Positions 18,094 to 25,920 of a DNA stretch of 64,000 nt are shown piece by piece. The position numbers and the translations under genes are program-made. Under the pieces are notes generated by a model, which was given only the letters and a program-made list of their open reading frames with translations, did not search any database and was not told the origin of the DNA. This DNA is from Streptomyces sp. MP131-18 (GTDB lineage Bacteria > Actinomycetota > Actinomycetes > Streptomycetales > Streptomycetaceae). The first letter of the stretch is position 1. Every line of letters starts with the position of its first letter. Where the stretch lies: the NCBI RefSeq assembly GCF_001984575.1, contig NZ_LZNS01000001.1, positions 5,803,682 through 5,867,681 of the forward strand, given 5' to 3'.

Positions 18094-19314
18094 TCAGGCG
18101 CCGGACTCGGCGGCGCGGACCTCGGTGACCACGTCGGACGCGCGGCTGCCGGACGCGCGGCGTTCGCGCAGCCAGCGGGCCGCCGGCTCGGTCCAGCGGG
18201 TCGCGAACGGTCCGAGGATGACGAGGATCAGCACGTACGCCGTCGCCACCGGCGCGATCCGTGGCTCGGTCGCCGAGGCGAGTCCGGCTATGACGATGGA
18301 GAACTCGCCGCGCGCCACCAGCGCGCCGCCCGCTCGGAGCCGGCCCTTCGGGCCGATCCCCGCGCGTTTCGCCGCGTACCAGCCGGTGGCGATCTTCGTG
18401 CCCGCGGTGACGATGGCCAGGGCCAGCGCGGTCGCCAGCACGGGCGGGATCGCGCCGGGGTCGGTGGACAGACCGAAGAAGACGAAGAAGACCGCGGCGA
18501 ACAGGTCACGCAGCGGCGTGAACAGCCGCCGGGTGGTGTGCGCCACCTCGCCGGACAGGGCGATGCCCACCAGGAACGCGCCGACCGCGGCCGACACCTG
18601 GAGGCGCTGCGCGACCCCCGCGACCAGCAGCGTCAGGCCGAGCACGACGAGCAGCAGCATCTCCGGGTTGTCCGAGGAGACGGCCTTGCTGATGACCCTG
18701 CCGTGCCGCACGGCCAGGAAGAGCGCGATGCCCGCGGTGCCGAGCGCGATGGCCAGCGTGATGCTGCCGCTCGCCAGGCCGACCCCGGCCAGCACGGTCG
18801 AAAGCACCGGCAGGTAGACGGCCATCGTCAGGTCCTCGATGACGAGGATGCCGAGGATGACGGGCGTCTCGCGGTTGCCCAGCCGGTTGAGGTCGGTGAG
18901 CACCTTCGCGATGACGCCCGAGGAGGAAATGTACGTGACGCCGGCCAGCGCCAGCGCGCCCACCGGCCCCCAGCCGAGCAGCAGGCCGGCCACCGCGCCC
19001 GGCACCGCGTTCAGCACGAGGTCGACGATGCCCGACGGGTACTGGGTGCGCAGGCTGTCGACCAGCTCCGTCGCACTGTATTCGAGGCCGAGCATCAGCA
19101 GCAGGAGGATGACGCCGATCTCGGCGCCCACCTCGATGAAGCCCTCCGTGGTGGACAGCGGCAGCAGTCCGCCGTGGCCGAAGGCCAGTCCCACGAGGAG
19201 GTAGAGCGGAATGGGCGACAGTCCGAGCCGGCCGGCCAGCCGCCCCACGAGACCGAGACCGAGGACGACGGCCCCGAGTTCGATCAGCATGGTCGTGGTG
19301 TCGTGCACGGTCAC
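18094..19314 (-). CDS. K+(cation)/H+ antiporter, CPA2 family (KhtU-like)
   Basis: 406 residues with about 11-13 hydrophobic segments of the Na+/H+ exchanger fold (LGLVGRLAGRLGLSPIPLYLL, VITSS-type loop at GVTYISSSGVIAKVL, ILGILVIEDLTMAVYL). The C-terminal TrkA domains are absent. The GTG start at 19314 has GGAAAGG upstream. The protein is downstream of a separate TrkA-C-domain gene on the same strand, matching the KhtT-KhtU arrangement in which the small subunit gates the channel. It exchanges K+ or another cation for protons at the membrane. The exact cation is not set by sequence. Confidence 0.85.
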   Translation of the reverse strand: MTVHDTTTMLIELGAVVLGLGLVGRLAGRLGLSPIPLYLLVGLAFGHGGLLPLSTTEGFIEVGAEIGVILLLLMLGLEYSATELVDSLRTQYPSGIVDLVLNAVPGAVAGLLLGWGPVGALALAGVTYISSSGVIAKVLTDLNRLGNRETPVILGILVIEDLTMAVYLPVLSTVLAGVGLASGSITLAIALGTAGIALFLAVRHGRVISKAVSSDNPEMLLLVVLGLTLLVAGVAQRLQVSAAVGAFLVGIALSGEVAHTTRRLFTPLRDLFAAVFFVFFGLSTDPGAIPPVLATALALAIVTAGTKIATGWYAAKRAGIGPKGRLRAGGALVARGEFSIVIAGLASATEPRIAPVATAYVLILVILGPFATRWTEPAARWLRERRASGSRASDVVTEVRAAESGA

Positions 19315-19381
19315 CGCACCTTTCCGTTAGCCGCGCCGCGCAGGCGGCCGCGTGGTGCGGGTCGTGTCGCCGGACGCCGCC

Positions 19382-19861
19382 TCACGAGCCCGCGATGATG
19401 TCGGCCAGGTCGTCGACGCCCTCTCGGGTGCCGACGACGAGCAAGGTGTCACCTGCCTCAAGCCGGTGGTCGGGGCCGGGGGAGGGGTACGCCCCGGTCC
19501 GCCGCAGCACGGCGACGATGGAGGCCCCGGTGCGGGTACGGGCCTTCGTGTCGCCCATCGGGCGGCCCCGGTAGGGGGAGTCCGGCTCGATGGAGATGCG
19601 CTCGGTGACCAGGTCGAGGTCGAACTCGCTGCCTGGCAGCCCGCTTTCCGCGCGGTCCGGCGCGATGATCGAGGCCAGCCGGGCGGCCTCCTCCGCGTCC
19701 AGCGGAACGGTGCCCTGGCAGGCGTCGGGATCGTCCGGGTTGTAGAAGGCGAGGAAGCGCCGTCCGTCCTCGTGGGCGACGACCGAGAGGTGCCGCCCGT
19801 CCCTGGTCGTCATGTCGTACTGGGTGCCGACGCCCGGCAGGGGGGTGCGTCGCGTCACCAT
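19382..19861 (-). CDS. antiporter regulatory subunit with TrkA-C domain (KhtT-like)
   Basis: 159 residues from ATG 19861 with a GAGGAGG ribosome binding site. An N-terminal domain (QYDMTTRDGRHLSVVAHEDG) precedes a C-terminal RCK-C domain at about residues 80-158 (GASIVAVLRRTGAYPSPGPD, then AGDTLLVVGTREGVDDLADI). This is the layout of KhtT, which senses nucleotide or pH and controls KhtU. The antiporter starts 68 bp downstream, on the same strand. No membrane segment is present, so it is peripheral to the antiporter. Confidence 0.85.
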   Translation of the reverse strand: MVTRRTPLPGVGTQYDMTTRDGRHLSVVAHEDGRRFLAFYNPDDPDACQGTVPLDAEEAARLASIIAPDRAESGLPGSEFDLDLVTERISIEPDSPYRGRPMGDTKARTRTGASIVAVLRRTGAYPSPGPDHRLEAGDTLLVVGTREGVDDLADIIAGS

Positions 19862-19970
19862 GAAAGGTCCTCCTCGGCCCGGCCGCTGACAACGCGGAGG
19901 GGCAACACGCCAGCCCCCGGCATTTCTTCCTGTCGTGTGAGGACGTCACAGTAGCAGACCACCGCAAACA

Positions 19971-20000
19971 GCCTTTGCAAAGAGTTTTTGCGAAAGCTTT
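19971..20000. promoter_or_regulatory. possible operator of the wHTH regulator
   Basis: CTTTGCAAAG (a perfect palindrome) and TTTTGCGAAAG occur side by side just before the start of the next gene, as two copies of a TTTGCRAAAG element. A-T-rich sequence is rare here. Autoregulation is inferred. Confidence 0.5.
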
Positions 20001-20023
20001 CCCTACGCCCCTACGGTGTGCCC

Positions 20024-20800
20024 ATGACGCCGCCTTCCGCCGCGGACCCCGGGCCGCCACCCACCGTCCCCGGGCCCTCCGTTCCGCAGCAGTCCGAGCC
20101 GACGCCCGGTGGGCGGCAGGACAGGGCCGTTGCCGACGGCCTGCGTTCCCTCGCGCACCCCGTGCGCGTACGGCTGCTCGGCCTGCTGCGGCGCCACGGC
20201 CCGGCCACCGCGACCGGGCTCGCCCGGGACACGGGGCTCACCTCCGGCGCCACCAGCTACCACTTGCGCCGGCTTGCCGCCGCCGGCCTCGTCGAGGAGG
20301 CGGACGACCGGGGGAACGCGCGGGAGCGCTGGTGGCGTTCGACGTATCGCGCCACCCACCTCCACGACGCGCGGCCCGCCGGGCACGAGCCGGGCGCCGC
20401 CCCCGCCCGCCTGCGGGCGGTGGCCGCCGCGCATGCGGTCCGCGTCCAGCAGACGGTGGGGGAGCTGGAGGCACTGCCCGTCGAGTGGCGGCAGGTGGTC
20501 GACCTCGGTGACGTGCCGCTGCTGCTCACCCCGGAGGAGGCGGGGCGGCTGCGCGCCGAGTTGTGGGATCTCGTCGGCCGTTTCCGCCGCGACGTCCCGG
20601 CGCTGCGGGCCACCGCACCGGCCGACGCCGCGCGCGTCACGGTCATGGCCCACGTCCTGCCCGACCCGAACCCGGACCCGGACCCCGGCCCCGACCCGGA
20701 CCCCGACTCCGACTCCGACTCCGACTCCGGCCCCGACCCGGACCCGGACCGGGGCTACGCCGCCGACCCTGCTGCCGGGCGTGATCGCCGCGGGTCCTAG
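20024..20800 (+). CDS. winged-helix (ArsR-like) transcriptional regulator
   Basis: 258 residues from ATG 20024. The HTH spans about 35-105 (DGLRSLAHPVRVRLLGLLRR, then LARDTGLTSGATSYHLRRLAAAGLVEE). The central part is the usual effector-linked domain of this Streptomyces family, and the last 50 residues are a Pro-Asp/Ser-Asp repeat (PDPDPDP, SDSDSDSD) of low complexity. Its stop codon shares the sequence CTAG with the stop of the converging methyltransferase. No target is adjacent on the same strand; the two TTTGCRAAAG elements before it suggest autoregulation. Confidence 0.85.
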   Translation: MTPPSAADPGPPPTVPGPSVPQQSEPTPGGRQDRAVADGLRSLAHPVRVRLLGLLRRHGPATATGLARDTGLTSGATSYHLRRLAAAGLVEEADDRGNARERWWRSTYRATHLHDARPAGHEPGAAPARLRAVAAAHAVRVQQTVGELEALPVEWRQVVDLGDVPLLLTPEEAGRLRAELWDLVGRFRRDVPALRATAPADAARVTVMAHVLPDPNPDPDPGPDPDPDSDSDSDSGPDPDPDRGYAADPAAGRDRRGS

Positions 20801-21516
20801 CGCCGCCGCGCGTTCCGGAGGGCGCTCGGGGAGCCCGGGGCCGCGTGCGGTGTGGACAGCGCACGCCGGTGCGCGCAGGACGGACGCGCCCAGGTCGTGT
20901 ACGCCGGGACCGGAAGCGTGCGGGGCGTGCGCGGGCGCCTGGCCACATAGACGAAGGCGGGCGGTGCGTTCCGCCAGACCGTCCTGCTCAGCACGACCTC
21001 CTCGAACGCCGCCCGCAGGTGGGCGCGTTGCCGCCGGGCCGGGGGCGTCCAGCTGCTCCACGCATAGGTGAACTGCGTGAGTGCACCCGTGGGCGCGAGC
21101 ACCGAGGCGATCGTGTCCGCCAGCGGACGCGCGCCGCCGAAGTACACCGTCCACGGCAGCCCGCTGACGACCAGGTCGGCCGCGGGGATGTCGCGGGCCG
21201 CCAGCAGACCGGGCAGGTCGTCCGCCCCGGCCGTCACCACCTCGACACCGGGGAAGCGCCTGCGCAGGCGGACGGACATGCGCTCGTTCACCTCCACCGC
21301 CAGCTGCCTGCCCCGCCCGCCGAGCCGCTCCCGGATGGCCGCCGTGAACGCGCCGGTGCCGGGGCCGAGTTCCACGACGACCGGGTTCCCGTGCTCGGGC
21401 AGCGCGGCCACCATCCGTGCGGCCAGTGCGGAGGAACTGGGCACGACCGAAGCCGTACGGACCGGGTCGCGGACAAACTCGGACAGGAACAGGGCGCGTT
21501 CGGAACGTTCGCACAC
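20797..21516 (-). CDS. SAM-dependent methyltransferase (PmtA/KsgA-like)
   Basis: 239 residues from GTG 21516, with GGGAG 5 bp upstream; a GTG at 21552 would add 12 residues. The start LFLSEFVRDPVRTASVVPSS is typical of phospholipid N-methyltransferase-like proteins. SAM motif I is VVVELGPGTGAFTAAI, and VVSGLPWTVY corresponds to the NLPY-type motif of rRNA-dimethylase/PmtA enzymes. It may methylate phosphatidylethanolamine or another amine; substrate uncertain. The gene converges with the wHTH gene with stops overlapping at CTAG. Confidence 0.75.
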   Translation of the reverse strand: MCERSERALFLSEFVRDPVRTASVVPSSSALAARMVAALPEHGNPVVVELGPGTGAFTAAIRERLGGRGRQLAVEVNERMSVRLRRRFPGVEVVTAGADDLPGLLAARDIPAADLVVSGLPWTVYFGGARPLADTIASVLAPTGALTQFTYAWSSWTPPARRQRAHLRAAFEEVVLSRTVWRNAPPAFVYVARRPRTPRTLPVPAYTTWARPSCAHRRALSTPHAAPGSPSALRNARRR

Positions 21517-21711
21517 GGGGTCTCCCACGGTGGCTCTGCGGATCTCGCTCACACCCTCCGTGCCGCTCCGCGGGCCGGCATCGGCGAACCGGCCGGACCG
21601 GGCGGCCTCCCGGCGGAGGCCCGTCTCCTCCTGGGGGAGTACGGGCGGCGGCCGGGAAGCGGTTACTGTCGGGACGCGGAGCGGGCGAAAGGAGCGCGCG
21701 GGGGAGGACCG

Positions 21712-22998
21712 ATGAACACGCGGCTGGCACGAGCACTCGGCAATCGGTTCGGTCCCGTGCGCCTCATTCCGTTGCTGATCGCAGTCGGTTACCTGCTGTT
21801 CGTTCAGCGAACGGACCCGACCACCGGTGACTGGCTGGTCACGCTGGCCGCGGGCGTGGTGTTCCTGCCGGGCGGCGTCTGGCCGCTCGCTGTCACCTGC
21901 GGCGAGGCAGCGCTCGTCGTCGCCGCCCAGCCGCTGGCCGACGCCACCCCCGTCGCCGTGAAGGTGCTCGCCAGCCTCGCCCTGCTGGAACTCGCGGTCC
22001 GCCGCCCCCTCCGCGTCGCCGCCATCGGCACCGCCGCCGTCGCCTGCGCCTACCTCGCCGTCATCGGCGAGCACGAAAAGGCCGACGGCGTCCTGGCCGT
22101 CGGCTACCGCATCGTGTGCGTCACCGCGGCCCCGGTGCTCCTGGGCGCCTATCTGCGCGCCGCCGCCCGGGCCCTGGCCCAGGCCAGGGCCCGGGCCGAG
22201 GAGGCCGAGGCGCGCCGCGCCCTGGAGGCGCGCGGCGCCCGCCTCGCCGAACGCACCGAGCTGGCCCGCGAACTGCACGACCTCGTGGCCCACCACGTCG
22301 CCTCGATCGCGTTGCGCGTCGGGGTCGCGCGCGCCGTGCTGCCCGGCCTCGACCCCAAAGTGGGCGCCGTCCTGGACGACGTGCACGCCTCCGCCGGCAC
22401 GGCCCTGACCGACCTGCGGCGCATGGTCGGCGTGCTGCGCGACCCCGCCGCGGTGCAGGACGCCCCCGGCTCGCTGCTGGCCGGGCCCGACGAACTCCCG
22501 GCCGCGGTCGCCACCGTGGTGCACCGCAGCACGCAGGCGGGCCTCGACGCGGAGTGCCACGTCGACCCGGACGTGGCGCGGCTCGACGCGGTCCGCGGGC
22601 TCGTCGTGCTGCGCGTCGTGCAGGAGGGGCTGACCAACACGGCCAAGCACGCCGGGGCGGGCGCGCGGGCGCACGTCTCGGTCTCCCTCGCGCACGGTGA
22701 GCTGGCCATCGAGGTGCGGGACGAGGGCGGCGCCCCCGCGGGGGAGGCCGCGAAGCCGGTGCCGGGGGCCGGGCCCGGCTACGGCCTGACCGGTCTGCGC
22801 GAACGCGTCGGGCTCGTGGGCGGCACCCTGACCGCGGCCCCGCACGGCCGCGGCTGGCGTCTGCGTGCCACGTTCCCCGCGGGGCTCGCCGAGCGGGAGC
22901 CGTGTCCCGTGCCGCCGGGGGAGCGCGGCGCCGCGGCGGTCACCGCGGGCGGGACGGCGGGCGGGACGGCGGGCGGGACGGTGGAGGGGACGCCGTGA
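21712..22998 (+). CDS. two-component sensor histidine kinase (NarL/DesK type)
   Basis: 428 residues from ATG 21712 with GGGGAGGA upstream. The first about 150 residues hold several hydrophobic segments (RLIPLLIAVGYLLFV, WPLAVTCGEAALVV). A short coiled-coil linker follows, then HisKA_3 with the phospho-acceptor His in ELARELHDLVAHHVASIALR and a HATPase_c domain (VLRVVQEGLTNTAKHA, PGYGLTGLRERV). The C-terminal tail is a 12-bp-repeat-derived Gly-Thr sequence (TAGGTAGGTAGGT). It is coupled to its response regulator through a GTGA overlap. Confidence 0.92.
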   Translation: MNTRLARALGNRFGPVRLIPLLIAVGYLLFVQRTDPTTGDWLVTLAAGVVFLPGGVWPLAVTCGEAALVVAAQPLADATPVAVKVLASLALLELAVRRPLRVAAIGTAAVACAYLAVIGEHEKADGVLAVGYRIVCVTAAPVLLGAYLRAAARALAQARARAEEAEARRALEARGARLAERTELARELHDLVAHHVASIALRVGVARAVLPGLDPKVGAVLDDVHASAGTALTDLRRMVGVLRDPAAVQDAPGSLLAGPDELPAAVATVVHRSTQAGLDAECHVDPDVARLDAVRGLVVLRVVQEGLTNTAKHAGAGARAHVSVSLAHGELAIEVRDEGGAPAGEAAKPVPGAGPGYGLTGLRERVGLVGGTLTAAPHGRGWRLRATFPAGLAEREPCPVPPGERGAAAVTAGGTAGGTAGGTVEGTP

Positions 22999-23657
22999 TC
23001 GCGACCCTGCTCGTCGACGACCAGCGGCTGGTCCGGGCGGGGTTGCGGATGCTCTGCGAATCCACCACGGACATCCGTATCGTCGGCGAGGCCGCCACCG
23101 GCGCCGAGGCCGTGCGGCGATGCGATGCGGTGCGGCCGGACGTGGTGCTCATGGACCTGCGCATGCCGGGCATGGACGGAACGACGGCGACCCGCCGCAT
23201 CCTCCAGGCCCGGCCGGCGACCCGGATCGTCGTGCTGACGACGTTCGACGACGACGACCACCTGTACCCGGCGCTGGCCGCGGGCGCCTGCGGCTTCCTC
23301 GCCAAGGACGCGGCCCCCGACGAACTGCTCGACGCCGTGCGGCAGGCCGCGGGCGGCGGCAGCCCGTTCAGCAATGCCGTGCTCCAGCGGCTGGTCACGC
23401 GGGCCACCGGCTCGTGGACGCCCCGGCCCGCCGCGGCACCGGCGGGCGAGGACCTGACCGCCCGGGAGCGCGAGGTGCTGGCCCACGTGGGCGACGGGCT
23501 GTCCAACGCCGAGATCGCCGCGCGTATCCATGTCGGCCTCACCACCGTGAAGACCCACATCGCCAGCCTGATGCGGAAGACGGGCAGCGCGACCCGGGTC
23601 CACCTCGCCGTCTTCGCGGTGCGCAACGGCTTCGCGCCGCCCGGCCCCTGCGCCTGA
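22995..23657 (+). CDS. LuxR/NarL-family response regulator
   Basis: 220 residues. GTG 22995 overlaps the kinase stop by 4 bp. The receiver domain has VVLMDLRMPGMDG with the phosphorylatable D54 and VLTTFDDDDHLYPAL. The HTH_LuxR domain is near residues 150-210 (LTAREREVLAHVGDGLSNAE, then HVGLTTVKTHIASLMRKTG). It forms a two-component system with the kinase upstream. Target genes are unknown; the DUF4360 genes downstream are separated by 0.5 kb and a CebR-like box. Confidence 0.93.
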   Translation: MIATLLVDDQRLVRAGLRMLCESTTDIRIVGEAATGAEAVRRCDAVRPDVVLMDLRMPGMDGTTATRRILQARPATRIVVLTTFDDDDHLYPALAAGACGFLAKDAAPDELLDAVRQAAGGGSPFSNAVLQRLVTRATGSWTPRPAAAPAGEDLTAREREVLAHVGDGLSNAEIAARIHVGLTTVKTHIASLMRKTGSATRVHLAVFAVRNGFAPPGPCA

Positions 23658-24169
23658 CCGCGGCGGTCCGGAGGAGGGCGCCCGTGTCGACGTGAAGTAC
23701 CCCTTGCCGTCGCAGTCCCCGGGCGCGCGCCGCGGGGTGCGAACGGCCCGCACGTGCCCGTTCCGGCGTGCCGCCGATCCGTTCCTCTACATTTCCACCC
23801 GGAATGCCACCTGCCCGTGGGCGAGTATCGGCCTGGCTTGTTGAATGCGGTCCCGCATCTACCGCGACCGGAAAGGAAGCCCTACGCTGGGAGCGCTCCC
23901 ACTCGTGGGGGCGCGGGACCCCGAGGGACAGTCTGCGCGGGACAGCGCGGTCGCCTTTCGTTCCCGGCAGGAAAGAGCCGAATTCCCCCGGTTGCTCCCC
24001 CTGCGGTCGGCTGTTCAACGACCGTGATCCCTTGTCGAGCGACCTCGCGCCGCCCTGCCCCACAAAGAGCCAGGGTGCCCCAGGGGGCGTTTCGTCTCCC
24101 GCTTTCCCTCAGTCGTGTGCGGTGCAGGAGTGTGTCCCGTGCCGCCCTTGAATGACCGATTGGAGAACC
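23658..24169. other. intergenic region with no supported gene
   Basis: 512 bp between the response regulator and the first DUF4360 gene. Reading frames cover parts of it but none shows family motifs or sensible codon use. The main feature is the palindrome at 23888-23901. If transcription begins near it, the first DUF4360 mRNA has a leader of about 270 nt. Confidence 0.6.
23888..23901. promoter_or_regulatory. perfect CebR-box palindrome
   Basis: TGGGAGCGCTCCCA matches the 14-bp consensus reported for the Streptomyces cello-oligosaccharide repressor CebR. It overlaps a possible -10 (TACGCT, 23883-23888). It lies about 270 bp upstream of the DUF4360 pair. Confidence 0.65.
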
Positions 24170-24820
24170 ATGTCTGGTGTTCTCGCCGCCGGCGGGGCCG
24201 CCGTGGCGTTATTCGCCTCGACGCTTTCCGCCCAGGGTGCGCCGGCGGTTTCCGACGCGCCGCAGGAAAGAATCGAAATCAGCATCCAGACCATCAACGG
24301 GTCCGGCTGCCCGGCCGGTTCCGCCGCGGTCGCCGCTTCCGCGGACAACACCGCGTTCACCGTGACCTACAGCGACTACATCGCGCAGGTCGGGGCCGGG
24401 GCGCAGCCGACCGACTTCAGGAAGAACTGCCAGCTCAACCTCAACGTGCAGATCCCGCAGGGCTTCACCTATGCCGTCGCGGGCGTGGACTACCGCGGGT
24501 ACGCGTATCTGTCCGACGGGGCCTCCGCGCTCCAGAAGGCGCAGTACTACTTCCAGGGCTCGTCCGAAACGGCCTCGCAGAGCACCGGATTCAGCGGCCC
24601 CTACGACGACAACTGGCAGACCTCGGACAGGACCGAAGTCGCCGAGCTCATCTATGCGCCCTGCGGCGAACAGCGGAACTTCAACATCAATACGGAACTG
24701 CGCGTCAGCGCCGGCAACTCCGATCCGCGGCAGAGCACGAGCTTCATCGCCATGGACTCGACGGACGGCGCGGTGAGCACGACGTATCACCTCAGATGGA
24801 AGGAATGCCCGAGCAGCTGA
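24170..24820 (+). CDS. secreted DUF4360-family protein, copy 1
   Basis: 216 residues from ATG 24170 with TTGGAG upstream. The N-terminus (VLAAGGAAVALFASTLSAQGAPA) is a signal peptide. The mature part has the DUF4360 pattern: INGSGCPAGSAAV, FTVTYSDYIAQVG, TDFRKNCQLNLNVQIPQGF, VDYRGYAYLSDGA and a C-terminal YHLRWKEC. Conserved Cys residues suggest extracytoplasmic disulfides. Function is unknown for the family; many members are exported by actinomycetes and fungi. A near-identical downstream paralogue and identical ribosome-binding sequence show recent duplication. Confidence 0.85.
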   Translation: MSGVLAAGGAAVALFASTLSAQGAPAVSDAPQERIEISIQTINGSGCPAGSAAVAASADNTAFTVTYSDYIAQVGAGAQPTDFRKNCQLNLNVQIPQGFTYAVAGVDYRGYAYLSDGASALQKAQYYFQGSSETASQSTGFSGPYDDNWQTSDRTEVAELIYAPCGEQRNFNINTELRVSAGNSDPRQSTSFIAMDSTDGAVSTTYHLRWKECPSS

Positions 24821-24871
24821 TCCGGGCCGTCCACCGCGAACGGGCCGCGCGTCACGGGCCCGGGAAACCGG

Positions 24872-24914
24872 TGCTCCCGCGTCTCGGCCGCCGAGCTGCC
24901 GGGGCGCGGGAGCA
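24872..24914 (+). terminator. nested hairpin between the two DUF4360 genes
   Basis: TGCTCCCGCG (24872-24881) pairs perfectly with 24905-24914, and within the loop CTCGG (24883-24887) pairs with CCGAG (24891-24895). It may terminate or attenuate transcription from copy 1 or process the bicistronic mRNA. Confidence 0.45.
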
Positions 24915-24992
24915 TCAGCTCAATTCAGCACGGACCGCGCGGGGACATTGCCGTGCCCTCGCGAGAGTCCGCAGACGATCGATTGGAGAACC

Positions 24993-25658
24993 ATGCCCGG
25001 TGCACTGGTCATTGGCAGCGCCGTCGTGGCATTACTGACCACGACGCCCTCCTCTCACATCGCGACCCCACCCTACTTCCTCGACGCGCCGACCGACAGA
25101 ATGGTCATCGAGGTCGTCACGGTCAACGGGTCCGGCTGCCCGGCGGGAACGGCCGCGGTGGCCGTCTCGGAGGACAACACGGCGTTCACGGTGACCTACA
25201 GCGAATACCTGGCCCAGGTGGGTATCGGTGCCGGTCCGACCGACTTCAGGAAGAACTGCCAGCTCAACCTGGCCATCCGGGTGCCGCAGGGCTTCACGTA
25301 CGCCGTCGCCAGCGTCGACTACCGCGGGTACGCCTATCTGGCAGAGGGCGCCTCGGCCACGCAGAGGGCGCAGTACTACTTCCAGGGCTCACCGGAGACG
25401 GACCAGTTCACGCACACCTTCGCCGGCGCCTACGACGACAACTGGGCGGCGAACGACGTGACCGACATCGAGGCGCTCGTCTGGGCGCCCTGCGGCGAGC
25501 TGCGGAACTTCAACGTCAACACCGAACTGCGCGTCGGCGCGGGGACGTCGAACCCGCAGGAGACCACCAGCTTCATCGCCATGGATTCCACGGACGGTGA
25601 CGTCAACACCACCTATCAACTCGCCTGGAAGGAGTGCCCGGAAGTCCCCGAGGACTAG
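24993..25658 (+). CDS. secreted DUF4360-family protein, copy 2
   Basis: 221 residues from ATG 24993. It aligns along its whole length with copy 1 (NGSGCPAGTAAVAVSEDNTA, TDFRKNCQLNLAIRVPQGF, YAPC replaced by WAPC, terminal WKECPEV). The N-terminus (VIGSAVVALLTTTPSSHIA) is a signal-like hydrophobic segment. The leader before the start (GATCGATTGGAGAACC) is duplicated from copy 1 (GACCGATTGGAGAACC). A very long hairpin follows the stop. The two proteins probably have related extracellular roles. Confidence 0.85.
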   Translation: MPGALVIGSAVVALLTTTPSSHIATPPYFLDAPTDRMVIEVVTVNGSGCPAGTAAVAVSEDNTAFTVTYSEYLAQVGIGAGPTDFRKNCQLNLAIRVPQGFTYAVASVDYRGYAYLAEGASATQRAQYYFQGSPETDQFTHTFAGAYDDNWAANDVTDIEALVWAPCGELRNFNVNTELRVGAGTSNPQETTSFIAMDSTDGDVNTTYQLAWKECPEVPED

Positions 25659-25663
25659 CCGAC

Positions 25664-25709
25664 GGGGGCGGGGTGCCGGGCCGCGCACGCGGCCCGGCAC
25701 CCCGCCCCC
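25664..25709. terminator. strong terminator hairpin, 22-bp perfect stem
   Basis: The 22-nt arm 25664-25685 is fully complementary to 25688-25709, with a 2-nt loop. It follows the second DUF4360 gene and insulates it from the remnant downstream. Confidence 0.85.
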
Positions 25710-25715
25710 ACTCGC

Positions 25716-25855
25716 TCGCACTGGCCGTGGTTCCGCGGGTGCTGACCGACCTGTTGAGCGACCAGGACCCGGCCGCGTCCGGGCGGGTCATGAAGGCCAT
25801 GCTCGGCATGGGCAAGCTCGACATCCAGGCGCTGCGGGAGGCACATGCCGGCTGA
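25716..25855 (+). pseudogene. 3' fragment of a VOC/PhnB-like protein
   Basis: The reading frame ends with VVPRVLTDLLSDQDPAASGR, then VMKAMLGMGKLDIQALREAH. This is the characteristic C-terminal tail of PhnB-like VOC proteins (3-demethylubiquinone methyltransferase-annotated). The remaining 100 or more residues are absent: the terminator hairpin precedes the fragment directly. No start or ribosome binding site is associated with it. Confidence 0.7.
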
Positions 25856-25920
25856 TCCGCGGGCGGGGCCGCGCCCCCCGTCGCCGAGGTGCGCGGGTCC
25901 CGGGGTGAGCCGTCCCGCGG

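Noticed and set aside
23768-24151. 127-codon frame before the first DUF4360 gene
   Set aside because: No ribosome binding site or family match; the neighbouring overlapping frames look equally random.
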